Shown here piece after piece: positions 1 to 7,870 of a stretch of 31,569 nucleotides of DNA. Below the pieces are notes generated by a model. The model saw only the letters and a program-made list of their open reading frames with translations, was not told where the DNA came from and did no database searches. This stretch comes from JABHGY01 sp964525185. Its GTDB lineage: Bacteria > Fidelibacterota > Marinisomatia > Marinisomatales > UBA1611. Made by a program: the position numbers and the translations under genes. How positions within the stretch are numbered: the stretch's first letter is position 1; every line of letters starts with the position of its first letter. The DNA lies in contig CAZGFQ010000025.1 of the NCBI GenBank assembly GCA_964525185.1, positions 1 through 31,569 of the forward strand, read 5' to 3'.

Positions 1-1188
1 GCAAATCAAGGATACGAAGTCATTTGCTTTGTTGGCAATGTAGGTCAAAAAGAAGATTTTGAAGCAGTAGAAAAAAAGGCGTTTGCGACTGGTGCATCAA
101 AGGTTTACACTGAAGATTTACGGAGAGAATTTGTTACAGATTATATTTTCCCTGCACTAAAAGGGAATGCATTATATGAAGGACAATATTTATTAGGGAC
201 ATCATTGGCGCGCCCAATTCTTGCAAAAAAACAAATTGAAATTGCGAAAATTGAAGGTGCTGAATATGTGTCTCATGGGTCCACGGGGAAAGGGAATGAT
301 CAAGTACGATTTGAACTAGGATATTATGCTCTTAACCCCGATATAAAGGTGATCGCCCCCTGGAAAGACCCGGGATTTTTATCAGAATTTAAAGGTCGGA
401 CCGACATGATTAATTATGCCAAAAAGTATGATATTGAAATTACTGCATCCAAAAAACGACCTTATAGCGAAGATGAAAATTTGATGCACATTAGCCATGA
501 AGCTGGCATTCTTGAAGATCCATCCAAACGTCCAGACGATGATGTGTATACCATTTCGAATACCTTAAAAAGTGCGCCCGATTCTGAAACGCTCATTGAA
601 ATTGAATTTGAAAATGGTATTCCAATATGTGTAAAAAACATGGATGATGGCACCCAAAAAACAGATCCTTTAGATCTATTTAATTATTTGAATGAATTGG
701 GTGGGGAAAATGGTATAGGTCAATTAGATATGGTTGAGAATAGATTCATCGGAATCAAATCTCGTGGAATCTACGAAACGCCGGGCGGAGCCATTTTATG
801 GTTGGCTCATCGGGATTTGGAAGGCATTGCGATGGATAAGGAAGTGATGCATTTACGTGATATGCTTATTCCTAAATTTGCAGAATTAATTTACAATGGC
901 TTTTGGTTTTCTCCAGAAATGGATTTTATTATGGCAGCATTTAACAAGAGTCAAGAAGCCATTAATGGAAAAGTAAAAATTGCTTTGTATAAGGGTAATA
1001 TAATTCCAGCCGGAAGGAAATCGGCAACTTCCTTGTATGATCAGGATTTATCCAGTATGGAAATTGAAGGTGGGTTTAATGCAATAGATTCACAGGGTTT
1101 TATCAATATAAATGCGATTCGATTAAAGGCGCATCATTTGGTACTTCATAAAAATAAGCCTTATAGATGGCGGAAGGATAAGTCATGA
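1..1188 (+). CDS. argG: Argininosuccinate synthase, 5'-partial
   Basis: This enzyme joins citrulline and aspartate using ATP to make argininosuccinate, the seventh step of arginine synthesis, in the cytoplasm. The reading frame is open from base 1, so the gene starts outside the window. About 25-30 N-terminal residues are missing, including the P-loop-like SGGLDTS nucleotide site. Visible family blocks are YEGQYLLGTSLARP, VSHGSTGKGNDQVRFE, VIAPWKDPGF and DENLMHISHEAGILE. These match the common bacterial/eukaryotic type rather than the divergent E. coli type. The 395 residues present fit a family length near 400-420. A TTG at 205 could be read as a start, but the upstream codons clearly continue the protein. 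The last four bases (ATGA) overlap argH, so the two are probably translationally coupled. Confidence 0.97.
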   Translation, partial: ANQGYEVICFVGNVGQKEDFEAVEKKAFATGASKVYTEDLRREFVTDYIFPALKGNALYEGQYLLGTSLARPILAKKQIEIAKIEGAEYVSHGSTGKGNDQVRFELGYYALNPDIKVIAPWKDPGFLSEFKGRTDMINYAKKYDIEITASKKRPYSEDENLMHISHEAGILEDPSKRPDDDVYTISNTLKSAPDSETLIEIEFENGIPICVKNMDDGTQKTDPLDLFNYLNELGGENGIGQLDMVENRFIGIKSRGIYETPGGAILWLAHRDLEGIAMDKEVMHLRDMLIPKFAELIYNGFWFSPEMDFIMAAFNKSQEAINGKVKIALYKGNIIPAGRKSATSLYDQDLSSMEIEGGFNAIDSQGFININAIRLKAHHLVLHKNKPYRWRKDKS

Positions 1189-2369
1189 AAAAACTATGGG
1201 ATAAAGGATATGACTTAAATAAAACGATTGAATCCTTTACTGTAGGAAACGATCCTTTCTTGGATAAGCAGTTGGTTTATTATGATTGCATTGGTTCTAT
1301 TGCTCACGCGAAAATGTTAGGTAAAATGGATTTATTAACCAATACGGATGTAATGGATTTAGTTCGAGAATTAAATCACATTATAGAGCTTGATAAAAAG
1401 GGTGAATTTTCAATTGTACAAGAACAAGAAGATTGCCATACAGCTATTGAAATGTTTTTAACTAATTCATTAGGTGATGTAGGTAAGAAAATTCACACAG
1501 CACGTTCAAGAAACGATCAAGTATTAACGGCGCTTCGGCTTTATTATAAAGATCAATTAGAAAGCGCGAAACAGCTAATCGAAAACTTGATTGATGCTAT
1601 TTCTAACTTTACAGCTCAATACGGAAGTGTCCTATTTCCTGGCTACACGCATATGCAAAAAGCAATGCCATCATCATTTGATTTATGGGGAAACGCATTT
1701 TCAGATTCAATGAAGGATAATCTTTTACTATTAGATACAGTCAATAAATGGGTAGATCAATCTCCATTGGGAACAGCCGCGGGATATGGTGTCCCTTTAA
1801 ATATTGATCGTGAATTCACAGCAAAAGAATTGGGATTTTCTTCCACTCAAGAAAACCCAATTTACACACAACATAGTCGCGGGAAATTCGAAGTTTCTAT
1901 TTTGCATGTTTTATCACAAATCATGTTAGACTTAAATAAAATTGCATCCGATCTCATATTATTTAGCATGTCTGAGTTTGGGTATGTTGAAATACCAGAT
2001 GAATTCTGCACAGGAAGTTCCATCATGCCCCAAAAGAAAAATCCCGATGTATTGGAATTACTTAGGGCTAAATATCATGTAGTTTCTTCATATGAGTTTC
2101 AGGTTTCAAGAATTTCATCGGATCTTATTTCAGGATATAATAGAGATATTCAACTTACAAAAGAACCAGTTATGAATGGTTTTTCTATTACAATAGATAG
2201 TCTAACAATTGCAATTTTACTTTTTCAAAATCTGTCTGTAAATGAGTTGAAATGTAAAAGTGCCATGACAGATGAACTTTTTGCTACTGAAAAAGTCTAT
2301 GAGTTGGTAAAAAGCGGTATCCCATTTCGAGATGCATATTTAAAAGTAGCGCAAACATTAAATAAATAA
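1185..2369 (+). CDS. argH: Argininosuccinate lyase, short form
   Basis: This enzyme cleaves argininosuccinate to arginine and fumarate, the last step of arginine synthesis, as a cytoplasmic homotetramer. Fumarase/aspartase-superfamily motifs are present: HTARSRNDQV near residue 102, YTHMQKAMPSS near 152, and the signature GSSIMPQKKNP near 275, which holds the catalytic serine loop. The protein has 394 residues against about 440-470 for most ArgH. It stops soon after the conserved VPFREA-like segment (here GIPFRDAYLKVAQ), so the usual C-terminal tail is missing while the active-site elements remain. The start overlaps argG by 4 nt, and AAGGA lies about 6 nt upstream of the ATG. The stop is one base before proB. 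Confidence 0.95.
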   Translation: MKKLWDKGYDLNKTIESFTVGNDPFLDKQLVYYDCIGSIAHAKMLGKMDLLTNTDVMDLVRELNHIIELDKKGEFSIVQEQEDCHTAIEMFLTNSLGDVGKKIHTARSRNDQVLTALRLYYKDQLESAKQLIENLIDAISNFTAQYGSVLFPGYTHMQKAMPSSFDLWGNAFSDSMKDNLLLLDTVNKWVDQSPLGTAAGYGVPLNIDREFTAKELGFSSTQENPIYTQHSRGKFEVSILHVLSQIMLDLNKIASDLILFSMSEFGYVEIPDEFCTGSSIMPQKKNPDVLELLRAKYHVVSSYEFQVSRISSDLISGYNRDIQLTKEPVMNGFSITIDSLTIAILLFQNLSVNELKCKSAMTDELFATEKVYELVKSGIPFRDAYLKVAQTLNK

Positions 2370-2370
2370 A

Positions 2371-3498
2371 ATGAAACGTCAACTTCCAGAATTAAATCGT
2401 ATCGTTGTTAAAATAGGCAGTTCAAGCTTATGCAAAAATAATGGAGAAATTGATCCCAATAGGATACGAGCTATTGTAAATGAAATTTCATTAATACGGA
2501 ATAGTGGCATTCAAGTTGTTCTTGTCTCAAGCGGGGCAGTGGCTGCTGGCCTACATTTGCTTAATGAAAAGGGTACGTCAATTGAAAATAAACAAGCTGC
2601 TGCTGCGATTGGTCAACCTGTTCTATTGGGTACTTTTCAAAATTATTTTAAAAACCACAACCTGACAGTTGCTCAAATTTTGTTAACCCACGATGATTTA
2701 CATGACCGGGCTCGATATTTAAGTGCTAGAAATACATTAGATAATTTATTAGACCATAATATTATTCCAATTGTGAATGAAAATGATACTGTTAGCACTG
2801 AAGAAATACAATTTAGTGACAATGATTTTCTTGGAGCCCTATGTACAAATTTAGTGAACGCAGATTTATTTATCATTTTATCAAATATTGATGGCATTGG
2901 CGCACAAGATCCATCCATTAATCCTGATACTGATATTTATAATACTTTAAGTATTGAAGAAGTTGAGCAATTGAAAAAGGTGTTCCCAAAAAATAAACTG
3001 AACCTATTAAGTCGTGGCGGTATTTTTACAAAATTAGAAGCGCCCATTATGGCTGCCCAATATGGGATTCCTACTATTATTGCGAATAGCCGTTCCGAAT
3101 CAATTTTAAAAAGAATAATAAATAATGAAAATACCGGTACCTTAATTTTACCAGTAGAGTCTAAATTGAATTCTAAAAAAGCTTTTATAGCACACGCATT
3201 AAAACCAAAAGCAAAATTGATTATTGATTCTGGTGCAGCAAATGCAATACAAGTTAAAAAAGCGAGTTTACTACCATCTGGTATCATAAAAACAGAAGGG
3301 TCATTTTTACGAGGTGATGGTGTGGTATGTCTACTGCCTGATGGACAAGAAATTGCTCGAGGGATTGTCGAGTATGATCAAGATGAAATAAATCTAATTC
3401 TTGGAAAACATACATCTGATATTGAATCAATACTTGGTTTTAAACATCACAGAGGCATCATTCATCGCGATAATATGGTTATCATAAAGGAAAAATAA
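2371..3498 (+). CDS. proB: Glutamate 5-kinase with PUA domain
   Basis: This enzyme phosphorylates glutamate to gamma-glutamyl phosphate, the first and feedback-regulated step of proline synthesis. The amino-acid-kinase domain covers about residues 8-260: VVKIGSSSLC at the N-terminus, VVLVSSGAVAAG near 50, NENDTVS near 134, FSDNDFLGA, and LSRGGIFTKLEA. A C-terminal PUA domain follows (about 275-370; DSGAANAIQVKKASLLPSGI and GDGV segments). The length of 375 matches the family. One base separates it from argH and it has no clear Shine-Dalgarno of its own, so translation probably depends on coupling. The ProA partner follows after one base, and the two usually act together because the product is unstable. 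Confidence 0.97.
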   Translation: MKRQLPELNRIVVKIGSSSLCKNNGEIDPNRIRAIVNEISLIRNSGIQVVLVSSGAVAAGLHLLNEKGTSIENKQAAAAIGQPVLLGTFQNYFKNHNLTVAQILLTHDDLHDRARYLSARNTLDNLLDHNIIPIVNENDTVSTEEIQFSDNDFLGALCTNLVNADLFIILSNIDGIGAQDPSINPDTDIYNTLSIEEVEQLKKVFPKNKLNLLSRGGIFTKLEAPIMAAQYGIPTIIANSRSESILKRIINNENTGTLILPVESKLNSKKAFIAHALKPKAKLIIDSGAANAIQVKKASLLPSGIIKTEGSFLRGDGVVCLLPDGQEIARGIVEYDQDEINLILGKHTSDIESILGFKHHRGIIHRDNMVIIKEK

Positions 3499-3499
3499 A

Positions 3500-4580
3500 A
3501 TGAGTTTAAAAGAAATAGGACAAAGAATAAAGCATACAAGTCGAATATTANNNNNNNNNNNNNNNNNNNNNNNNNNNNNNNNNNNNNNNNNNNNNNNNNN
3601 NNNNNNNNNNNNNNNNNNNNNNNNNNNNNNNNNNNNNNNNNNNNNNNNNNTTACAAGTTCAAAGGCGAAGAATTCCTCTGGGTGTTATTGGTGTTATTTA
3701 TGAATCGAGGCCAAATGTAACTATTGAAGCCGCTTCATTATGCTTTTTTGCAGGGAATGGACTTTTATTAAGAGGTGGCTCGGAAGCTTTTCATTCAAAT
3801 ATGGAATTGGTTAGAATAATGAAAACCGTATTAAAAAAACATAATCTTGATGGTGTTATTGATATTGTTCCATCAACTGATAGAACCAATGTAGATGAAA
3901 TGGCTAAAATGAATGATGTATTAGATGTAATTATTCCAAGAGGTGGAGAAGGCCTTATTAAGCATATCTATTCGGTTGCTACCGTCCCAGTTATTGCACA
4001 TTATAAGGGGAATTGTCATATGTTTGTTGATGAAACGGCTAATCTCAATAAAGCAATTCCCATCGTTATGAATGGGAAAGTACAACGTCCTGGTGTATGC
4101 AATGCTTTGGAAACGCTATTAATACATAAAGATATTTCTAGTGAATTTTTGCCAAAAATAATTGATGAACTTCTTTCCGCTAAAGTAGAAATCCGCGGAT
4201 GTGAATTGACTCAATCTTATTCAAATAAAGTTGTGCCTGCTACTGCTGATGATTATGATACTGAGTTTCTTGAATTAATATTAGCTGTAAAAGTCGTTGA
4301 TAGCTTAGATGGTGCCATATCGCATATACAACAATTTACCAGTGATCATACAGAAGCTATAATTAGCCAAGATCAAACATCTATTGATACCTTTATTCAA
4401 TCATTAGATAGTTCAGCCATAATTGTAAATGCTTCTACTCGATTTAATGATGGTGGTGAACTTGGACTGGGAGCAGAAATTGGGATTAGCACTACAAAGC
4501 TACATTCATTCGGACCAATGGGACTTCGTGAATTGACGACAACTAAATTTGTCGTAACAGGGAATGGGCAAGTTAGATAA
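3500..4580 (+). CDS. proA: Gamma-glutamyl phosphate reductase (contains assembly gap)
   Basis: This NADPH-dependent enzyme reduces gamma-glutamyl phosphate to glutamate-5-semialdehyde in proline synthesis. The ATG at 3500, behind AAAGGA, opens a frame encoding MSLKEIGQRIKHTSRIL, which runs into the N block at 3551. The frame resumes at 3651 with LQVQRRRIPLGVIGVIYESR, followed by LLRGGSEA, VIIPRGGEGL and the catalytic cysteine in PGVCNALETLL. The C-terminus has ASTRFNDGGELGLGAEIGIS. Both flanks are codon-aligned, so the real missing length should be a multiple of 3. Comparison with E. coli ProA suggests about 86 residues (about 258 nt), not 100 nt. The apparent frame change is therefore a placeholder artefact and not a frameshift. 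Confidence 0.95.
3551..3650. other. Assembly gap of 100 N inside proA
   Basis: Exactly one hundred N are placed between two parts of proA. The round number suggests a conventional spacer for a gap of unknown size. Residues on either side match E. coli ProA positions of about 16 and 103, so about 258 nt of real sequence is probably missing. Confidence 0.98.
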
Positions 4581-4596
4581 TAATTAAAGTTTAGAA

Positions 4597-4782
4597 TTAA
4601 TTTCGTCTATCGTTTGTATCTCTTCTGGAATCTGAACGACGATCTTCAGATTGCCTATTATCTTTTATTCTTTTTTCTTTAATGTCAGTAAAGGTAGTCA
4701 ATACCCTACGATCGGAATTGCGTTGATCATTATTACGACGATCATTGCCACGTCGATCTTCACCTTTTCGATTGTTATTCAT
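4597..4782 (-). CDS. Arg/Asp-rich disordered micro-protein
   Basis: This is a 61-residue protein of unknown function made almost wholly of charged and polar residues with a recurring DRR or RRxxD unit (RKGEDRRGNDRRNNDQR, then NSDRR, SEDRR, RRDTNDRR). It has no signal peptide, membrane segment or hydrophobic core, so it should be disordered and basic. A nucleic-acid or acidic-protein partner is possible but unproven. The ATG at 4782 has AGGG about 9 nt upstream. It lies just downstream of the terminator of the TerB-like gene and ends 16 bases from proA in convergent orientation. The repeated amino-acid pattern and the Shine-Dalgarno-like site argue that it is real, but a spurious frame cannot be excluded. 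Confidence 0.5.
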   Translation of the reverse strand: MNNNRKGEDRRGNDRRNNDQRNSDRRVLTTFTDIKEKRIKDNRQSEDRRSDSRRDTNDRRN

Positions 4783-4789
4783 TTCTTAA

Positions 4790-4827
4790 TCCCTAAATAA
4801 AATAATAACCCCGGTTAAACCGGGGCT
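4790..4827 (-). terminator. Rho-independent terminator of the small TerB-like gene
   Basis: On the minus strand, CCCCGG-TTTAA-CCGGGG forms a 6-bp all-GC stem with a 5-nt loop, extended by A-T and G-T pairs. It is followed directly by TTATTATTTTATTT. The GC-rich stem stands out in AT-rich surroundings, and the T-rich tract lies only on the minus-strand 3' side. It is 31 bp past the stop of the TerB-like gene and just before the Arg/Asp-rich micro-gene, which would need readthrough or its own promoter. Confidence 0.85.
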
Positions 4828-4858
4828 ATCAAGTGCAATTTAATAATGCGAAAAGTTA

Positions 4859-5290
4859 TTAGCCTTTAAAATCAACAAATAATGTTGAGTCTGTTTTCAC
4901 TAAGCTAACTTTATCTGTCATTTCCATAACATTGACAGATTCTTCAACCATTGCCATTTCATTCTCATGAATGAATTCATCAGCGCGAGCGATATAAGCT
5001 AAGTTTTTAACTAACTTAAATCTATCTTCGTCTGAAGTAAGTAATGATTTTAGAGAAGTTAATGATTCGGTATACTGAGCGAATCGTGCACTTTCACTTC
5101 CAAGTTCGATAAACTTATCAATGGCGGACGCTTCTATAGCATCATAATCACCATCTGATAGACCTGGCGCCATAACTTTAACGTTCCCTCGCATTGCTTC
5201 TTTTTCTGAATCGTCTACTTCTCCGTCTGCTAAATATGATACACAAACAAAAGTGTAAACCAAATCATGATTTTGACTCCAATTTCCCAT
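4859..5290 (-). CDS. Small soluble TerB-like protein
   Basis: This 143-residue acidic, all-helical cytoplasmic protein has no signal or membrane segment. It shows the duplicated Asp/Glu pattern of the TerB (tellurite resistance B) fold: LADGEVDDSEKEAM near residue 20 and ARADEFIHENEMAMVEE near 105. In TerB these acidic sites bind metal. The same sequence features recur at the C-terminus of the divergent neighbour (5621-7870): WxxNHDxxYTxxC, ADxExDxSEK, KFIELxxExxR and ADxFIHENE, so the two domains are clearly paralogous. The start is supported by AAGGGAAAG just upstream of the ATG. A terminator follows the gene. TerB-like domains occur in membrane-stress and signalling proteins; actual tellurite resistance is not implied. 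The exact family is not recognised. Confidence 0.85.
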   Translation of the reverse strand: MGNWSQNHDLVYTFVCVSYLADGEVDDSEKEAMRGNVKVMAPGLSDGDYDAIEASAIDKFIELGSESARFAQYTESLTSLKSLLTSDEDRFKLVKNLAYIARADEFIHENEMAMVEESVNVMEMTDKVSLVKTDSTLFVDFKG

Positions 5291-5620
5291 GACTTTCCCT
5301 TATAATCGTCTTTGCCGCAATTTCCTCGAAAATAATAGGTAGGTTTGCGACGTACACCCACACTAAAATTCATGAAAACTTACTCTGTGTTTTATAGAAG
5401 GTCAAGATTTCTCCTAAAACACTATTAAAATATTTATTCTACTCATTACGAAGGTTTGTTGCTTCAATCTTCAGTCTATTGTAGCTTTTATTTTCTATTT
5501 CTACCATTAGAATAAAAAACCATGAACAAAAATATCATGAAAAAACAAACAATTTTCGTCATCTGCAAAAAATCATATAAAATTTGATTTTATTAATTTT
5601 CGCTAACAAAGACCCAAACT
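5291..5620. promoter_or_regulatory. Divergent intergenic region between the two TerB-domain genes
   Basis: This 330-base AT-rich stretch separates the two divergently transcribed TerB-domain genes and must hold both promoters. I cannot place either promoter with confidence: TATAAG lies about 10 bases upstream of the small gene's ATG and TATAAA about 47 bases upstream of the large gene, each without a convincing -35. It contains one clear stem-loop (listed separately) and a 21-codon open frame at 5522 that looks like chance. It is the longest non-coding stretch in the window. Confidence 0.6.
5387..5422. repeat. Stem-loop / inverted repeat in divergent intergenic region
   Basis: Perfect 8-base arms GTGTTTTA (5387-5394) and TAAAACAC (5415-5422) enclose a second pair, AGAA (5396-5399) and TTCT (5409-5412), around a 9-base loop. 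As RNA this is a two-part helix with a small asymmetric bulge. As DNA it could be an operator for a dimeric regulator. It has no T-run, so it is unlikely to be an intrinsic terminator, and no gene obviously ends there. Confidence 0.55.
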
Positions 5621-7870
5621 ATGAAAAACATTAATACTGCCCTTGTCAAATTCAATAGCTTACAATTCAAATATCGAACACTAATTTCTTTTACTATTGT
5701 TCTGCTGTGCGTACTAGTTGTCGATTATGCATTTCATGTGAATTTTCCATCTATTGTTACTTTTTTTGATAATCACTTAAATATTTCATTTTCTGACCAT
5801 GAAAATATTGATTTAGGATTTGCTCCCGAAATATGGGGTGGGGTTTTAGCCATGGTTTTAGGGACATTAATCATTGTTATTGCGATTGCAGCAGAATCTT
5901 CACCTAAACTAATGGATTTATTTGTTAAAGATTGGTTAAGTCTGAGCTACGTTTGGTTTCTAATAATTTCATCGCTCCATGCTGTTTTTATTATGTTCTA
6001 TGTTGAACCATTAGGCCGTGTTTCAAGTGTAGTATTAAATACATACGTTTTTTTATTTGTTGCATCTATTTTTGCTCTTCCATATATTTTTTATATTCTT
6101 CTTTATTCTAAAACCAGTAATGTAGTTAAAACTATTTCTGATATTATAAAAACATTTATCCTTAAAATGAAAACACCTAGGATAAAATCAGCAATGGGTT
6201 ATGACTTGGAAATCGTAGATGAATATCAAAAAGAAATCATGAGTTCTCTAGATCAATTAGACGATTTATTAGCGTTTACAGAATTCAAAGAAACTCAAAC
6301 AAATATTATTAGAGAAATAAGTACGATTGTCCAATTATATATTTCTGAAAAAACTAACTTCAATCCTACCTTTTTCAATCTTACTTCAACCATTAGAGAT
6401 AATGCCACATTTCGAACTTATACTGAATTACAATACCAAGAAATGGCCGAAACTTCCACATTTTATGAAACAAAAGTATTTCGACTTTTAGGCAATGCAT
6501 ATATCAAAATGATAGAAAATGACAGGTTTGATATTGCATCTCTCATCCCAGCAGAATTAGTTGATATTGGTAAAACATGTATCCAAGCAAAAGATAATAC
6601 GATTATGGATAATGTAAACATTCGCTTCAACACGCTTTTTAGGTTTGCTATTAAACATGCCTATAAAAATAATGAACCTAGAAATTTATATAATCTATCC
6701 TTTCACTATTCAAACATGATTCAAGAATACATAAAAGCCGATCGTGTTGATATGGCTAAATATTGCTACGATAAATTTAAATTTTATGCGAATGATATAT
6801 ATAAAAATGCAGAGTATAATCCATCACTATATTTTATTGTAGATACACTAACCTTTGAATTAAGAAAGTGCCAAGTACTTATTCATGAAAAAGGATGGGA
6901 TGATGAAGATCAGTTAGCTTTACTAAATCTTATCCTACAACTTGACAAACCACCCGGTTATTCCAAAGATGGAGTTGATAAAGGTATTTTAGGTGGGAAC
7001 AATGGCACTCGAAGGATTCAAATAGGGCTTGCATTATTTTACTTATCTGTAGATAAAACTAATTTTGCTGAGGCCATTGCACAAGATTATTTGGATGATT
7101 TAGCTTATTTTGATGAAAAAACATTTAAACAAAATGCAAATACTCAATGTTTTCTTTTATCGATTTTTGGGCCCACTTTTTGGGAAGATACTGACCGCGG
7201 GAACTTAAATATTTATTTCGCCCCAGAAAAAGATCAACTAGACCCATTTAAGGAATTATTATTCAGCTTAATGGATAAGCGCATTGAGGCTCTCGAGCGT
7301 GACGCACAGTTTTTATCTTTAGAGGTCGATAAACTTATGCAAAAACGACTCAAGCAAGATGGCTATTTAAATGAAACTGATAAAGAACGAATGGAAGATT
7401 TACAAAGAAAAATATCAGCTCGAGAGAAACCTGACGATGATAAACAAATTCCATGGACTGAAAACCATGACATTTTATACACTTTATTGTGTATTGCCTT
7501 TTTTGCTGATCAAGAAATAGATGAATCTGAAAAAGGAATTATTTTTGATCGATTCGGACAATTTGCCCCTAATGTTTCTGATGAAAGTTTTAATTCAGAT
7601 TTTAGCGTAACAACACAAAAGTTTATTGAACTTGAAACTGAGGAGACTCGACAAAACCAGTTTGATCAATCTATTCAAGCTATCTTAGAAATACATAAAG
7701 ATGATTCTGACTATTTAACAGCTTTAATAACAGCGTTTATTGATATAGCGAATGCTGACGATTTTATACATGAAAATGAAATAAGTTTAATTCAGAATGC
7801 TATCCATGCATTAAGCTTAAAAGCAGAATTAAACAATCCTAAATCTGGAGAAAAGTTAACAATCAGTTAA
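5621..7870 (+). CDS. Four-TM membrane protein with C-terminal TerB-like domain
   Basis: This is a 749-residue inner-membrane protein of unrecognised family. Four hydrophobic segments lie at about residues 20-40, 72-91, 106-126 and 133-160. A long, probably cytoplasmic helical region follows (about 165-550), then a charged coiled-coil-like stretch (about 555-605), then a TerB-like domain (about 610-735). That last domain has WTENHDILYTLLC, FADQEIDESEK, KFIELETEETR and ADDFIHENEISL, nearly the same as the small protein encoded across the intergenic region. The segment AESSPKLMDLF after TM2 weakly recalls DUF2254 membrane proteins, but I would not assign it. Its 3' end overlaps the convergent cyclic-nucleotide-binding gene by 4 bases. 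A role in membrane-linked sensing with its TerB partner is inference. Confidence 0.9.
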   Translation: MKNINTALVKFNSLQFKYRTLISFTIVLLCVLVVDYAFHVNFPSIVTFFDNHLNISFSDHENIDLGFAPEIWGGVLAMVLGTLIIVIAIAAESSPKLMDLFVKDWLSLSYVWFLIISSLHAVFIMFYVEPLGRVSSVVLNTYVFLFVASIFALPYIFYILLYSKTSNVVKTISDIIKTFILKMKTPRIKSAMGYDLEIVDEYQKEIMSSLDQLDDLLAFTEFKETQTNIIREISTIVQLYISEKTNFNPTFFNLTSTIRDNATFRTYTELQYQEMAETSTFYETKVFRLLGNAYIKMIENDRFDIASLIPAELVDIGKTCIQAKDNTIMDNVNIRFNTLFRFAIKHAYKNNEPRNLYNLSFHYSNMIQEYIKADRVDMAKYCYDKFKFYANDIYKNAEYNPSLYFIVDTLTFELRKCQVLIHEKGWDDEDQLALLNLILQLDKPPGYSKDGVDKGILGGNNGTRRIQIGLALFYLSVDKTNFAEAIAQDYLDDLAYFDEKTFKQNANTQCFLLSIFGPTFWEDTDRGNLNIYFAPEKDQLDPFKELLFSLMDKRIEALERDAQFLSLEVDKLMQKRLKQDGYLNETDKERMEDLQRKISAREKPDDDKQIPWTENHDILYTLLCIAFFADQEIDESEKGIIFDRFGQFAPNVSDESFNSDFSVTTQKFIELETEETRQNQFDQSIQAILEIHKDDSDYLTALITAFIDIANADDFIHENEISLIQNAIHALSLKAELNNPKSGEKLTIS

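Noticed and set aside
3500..3703. Frameshifted or truncated proA
   Set aside because: The frame change comes from the arbitrary 100-N spacer; both flanks match ProA.
4597..4782. CRISPR-like or tandem DNA repeat
   Set aside because: The repetition is at the amino-acid level (DRR); the underlying codons vary and spacing is not constant.
5522..5587. 21-codon open frame starting MNKNIMKK in the divergent spacer
   Set aside because: Too short, no clear Shine-Dalgarno, and expected by chance in AT-rich DNA.
4859..7870. Tellurite-resistance operon
   Set aside because: Only TerB-like domains are present; no terC, terD, terZ or terA homologue is visible, so the classic operon is not supported.
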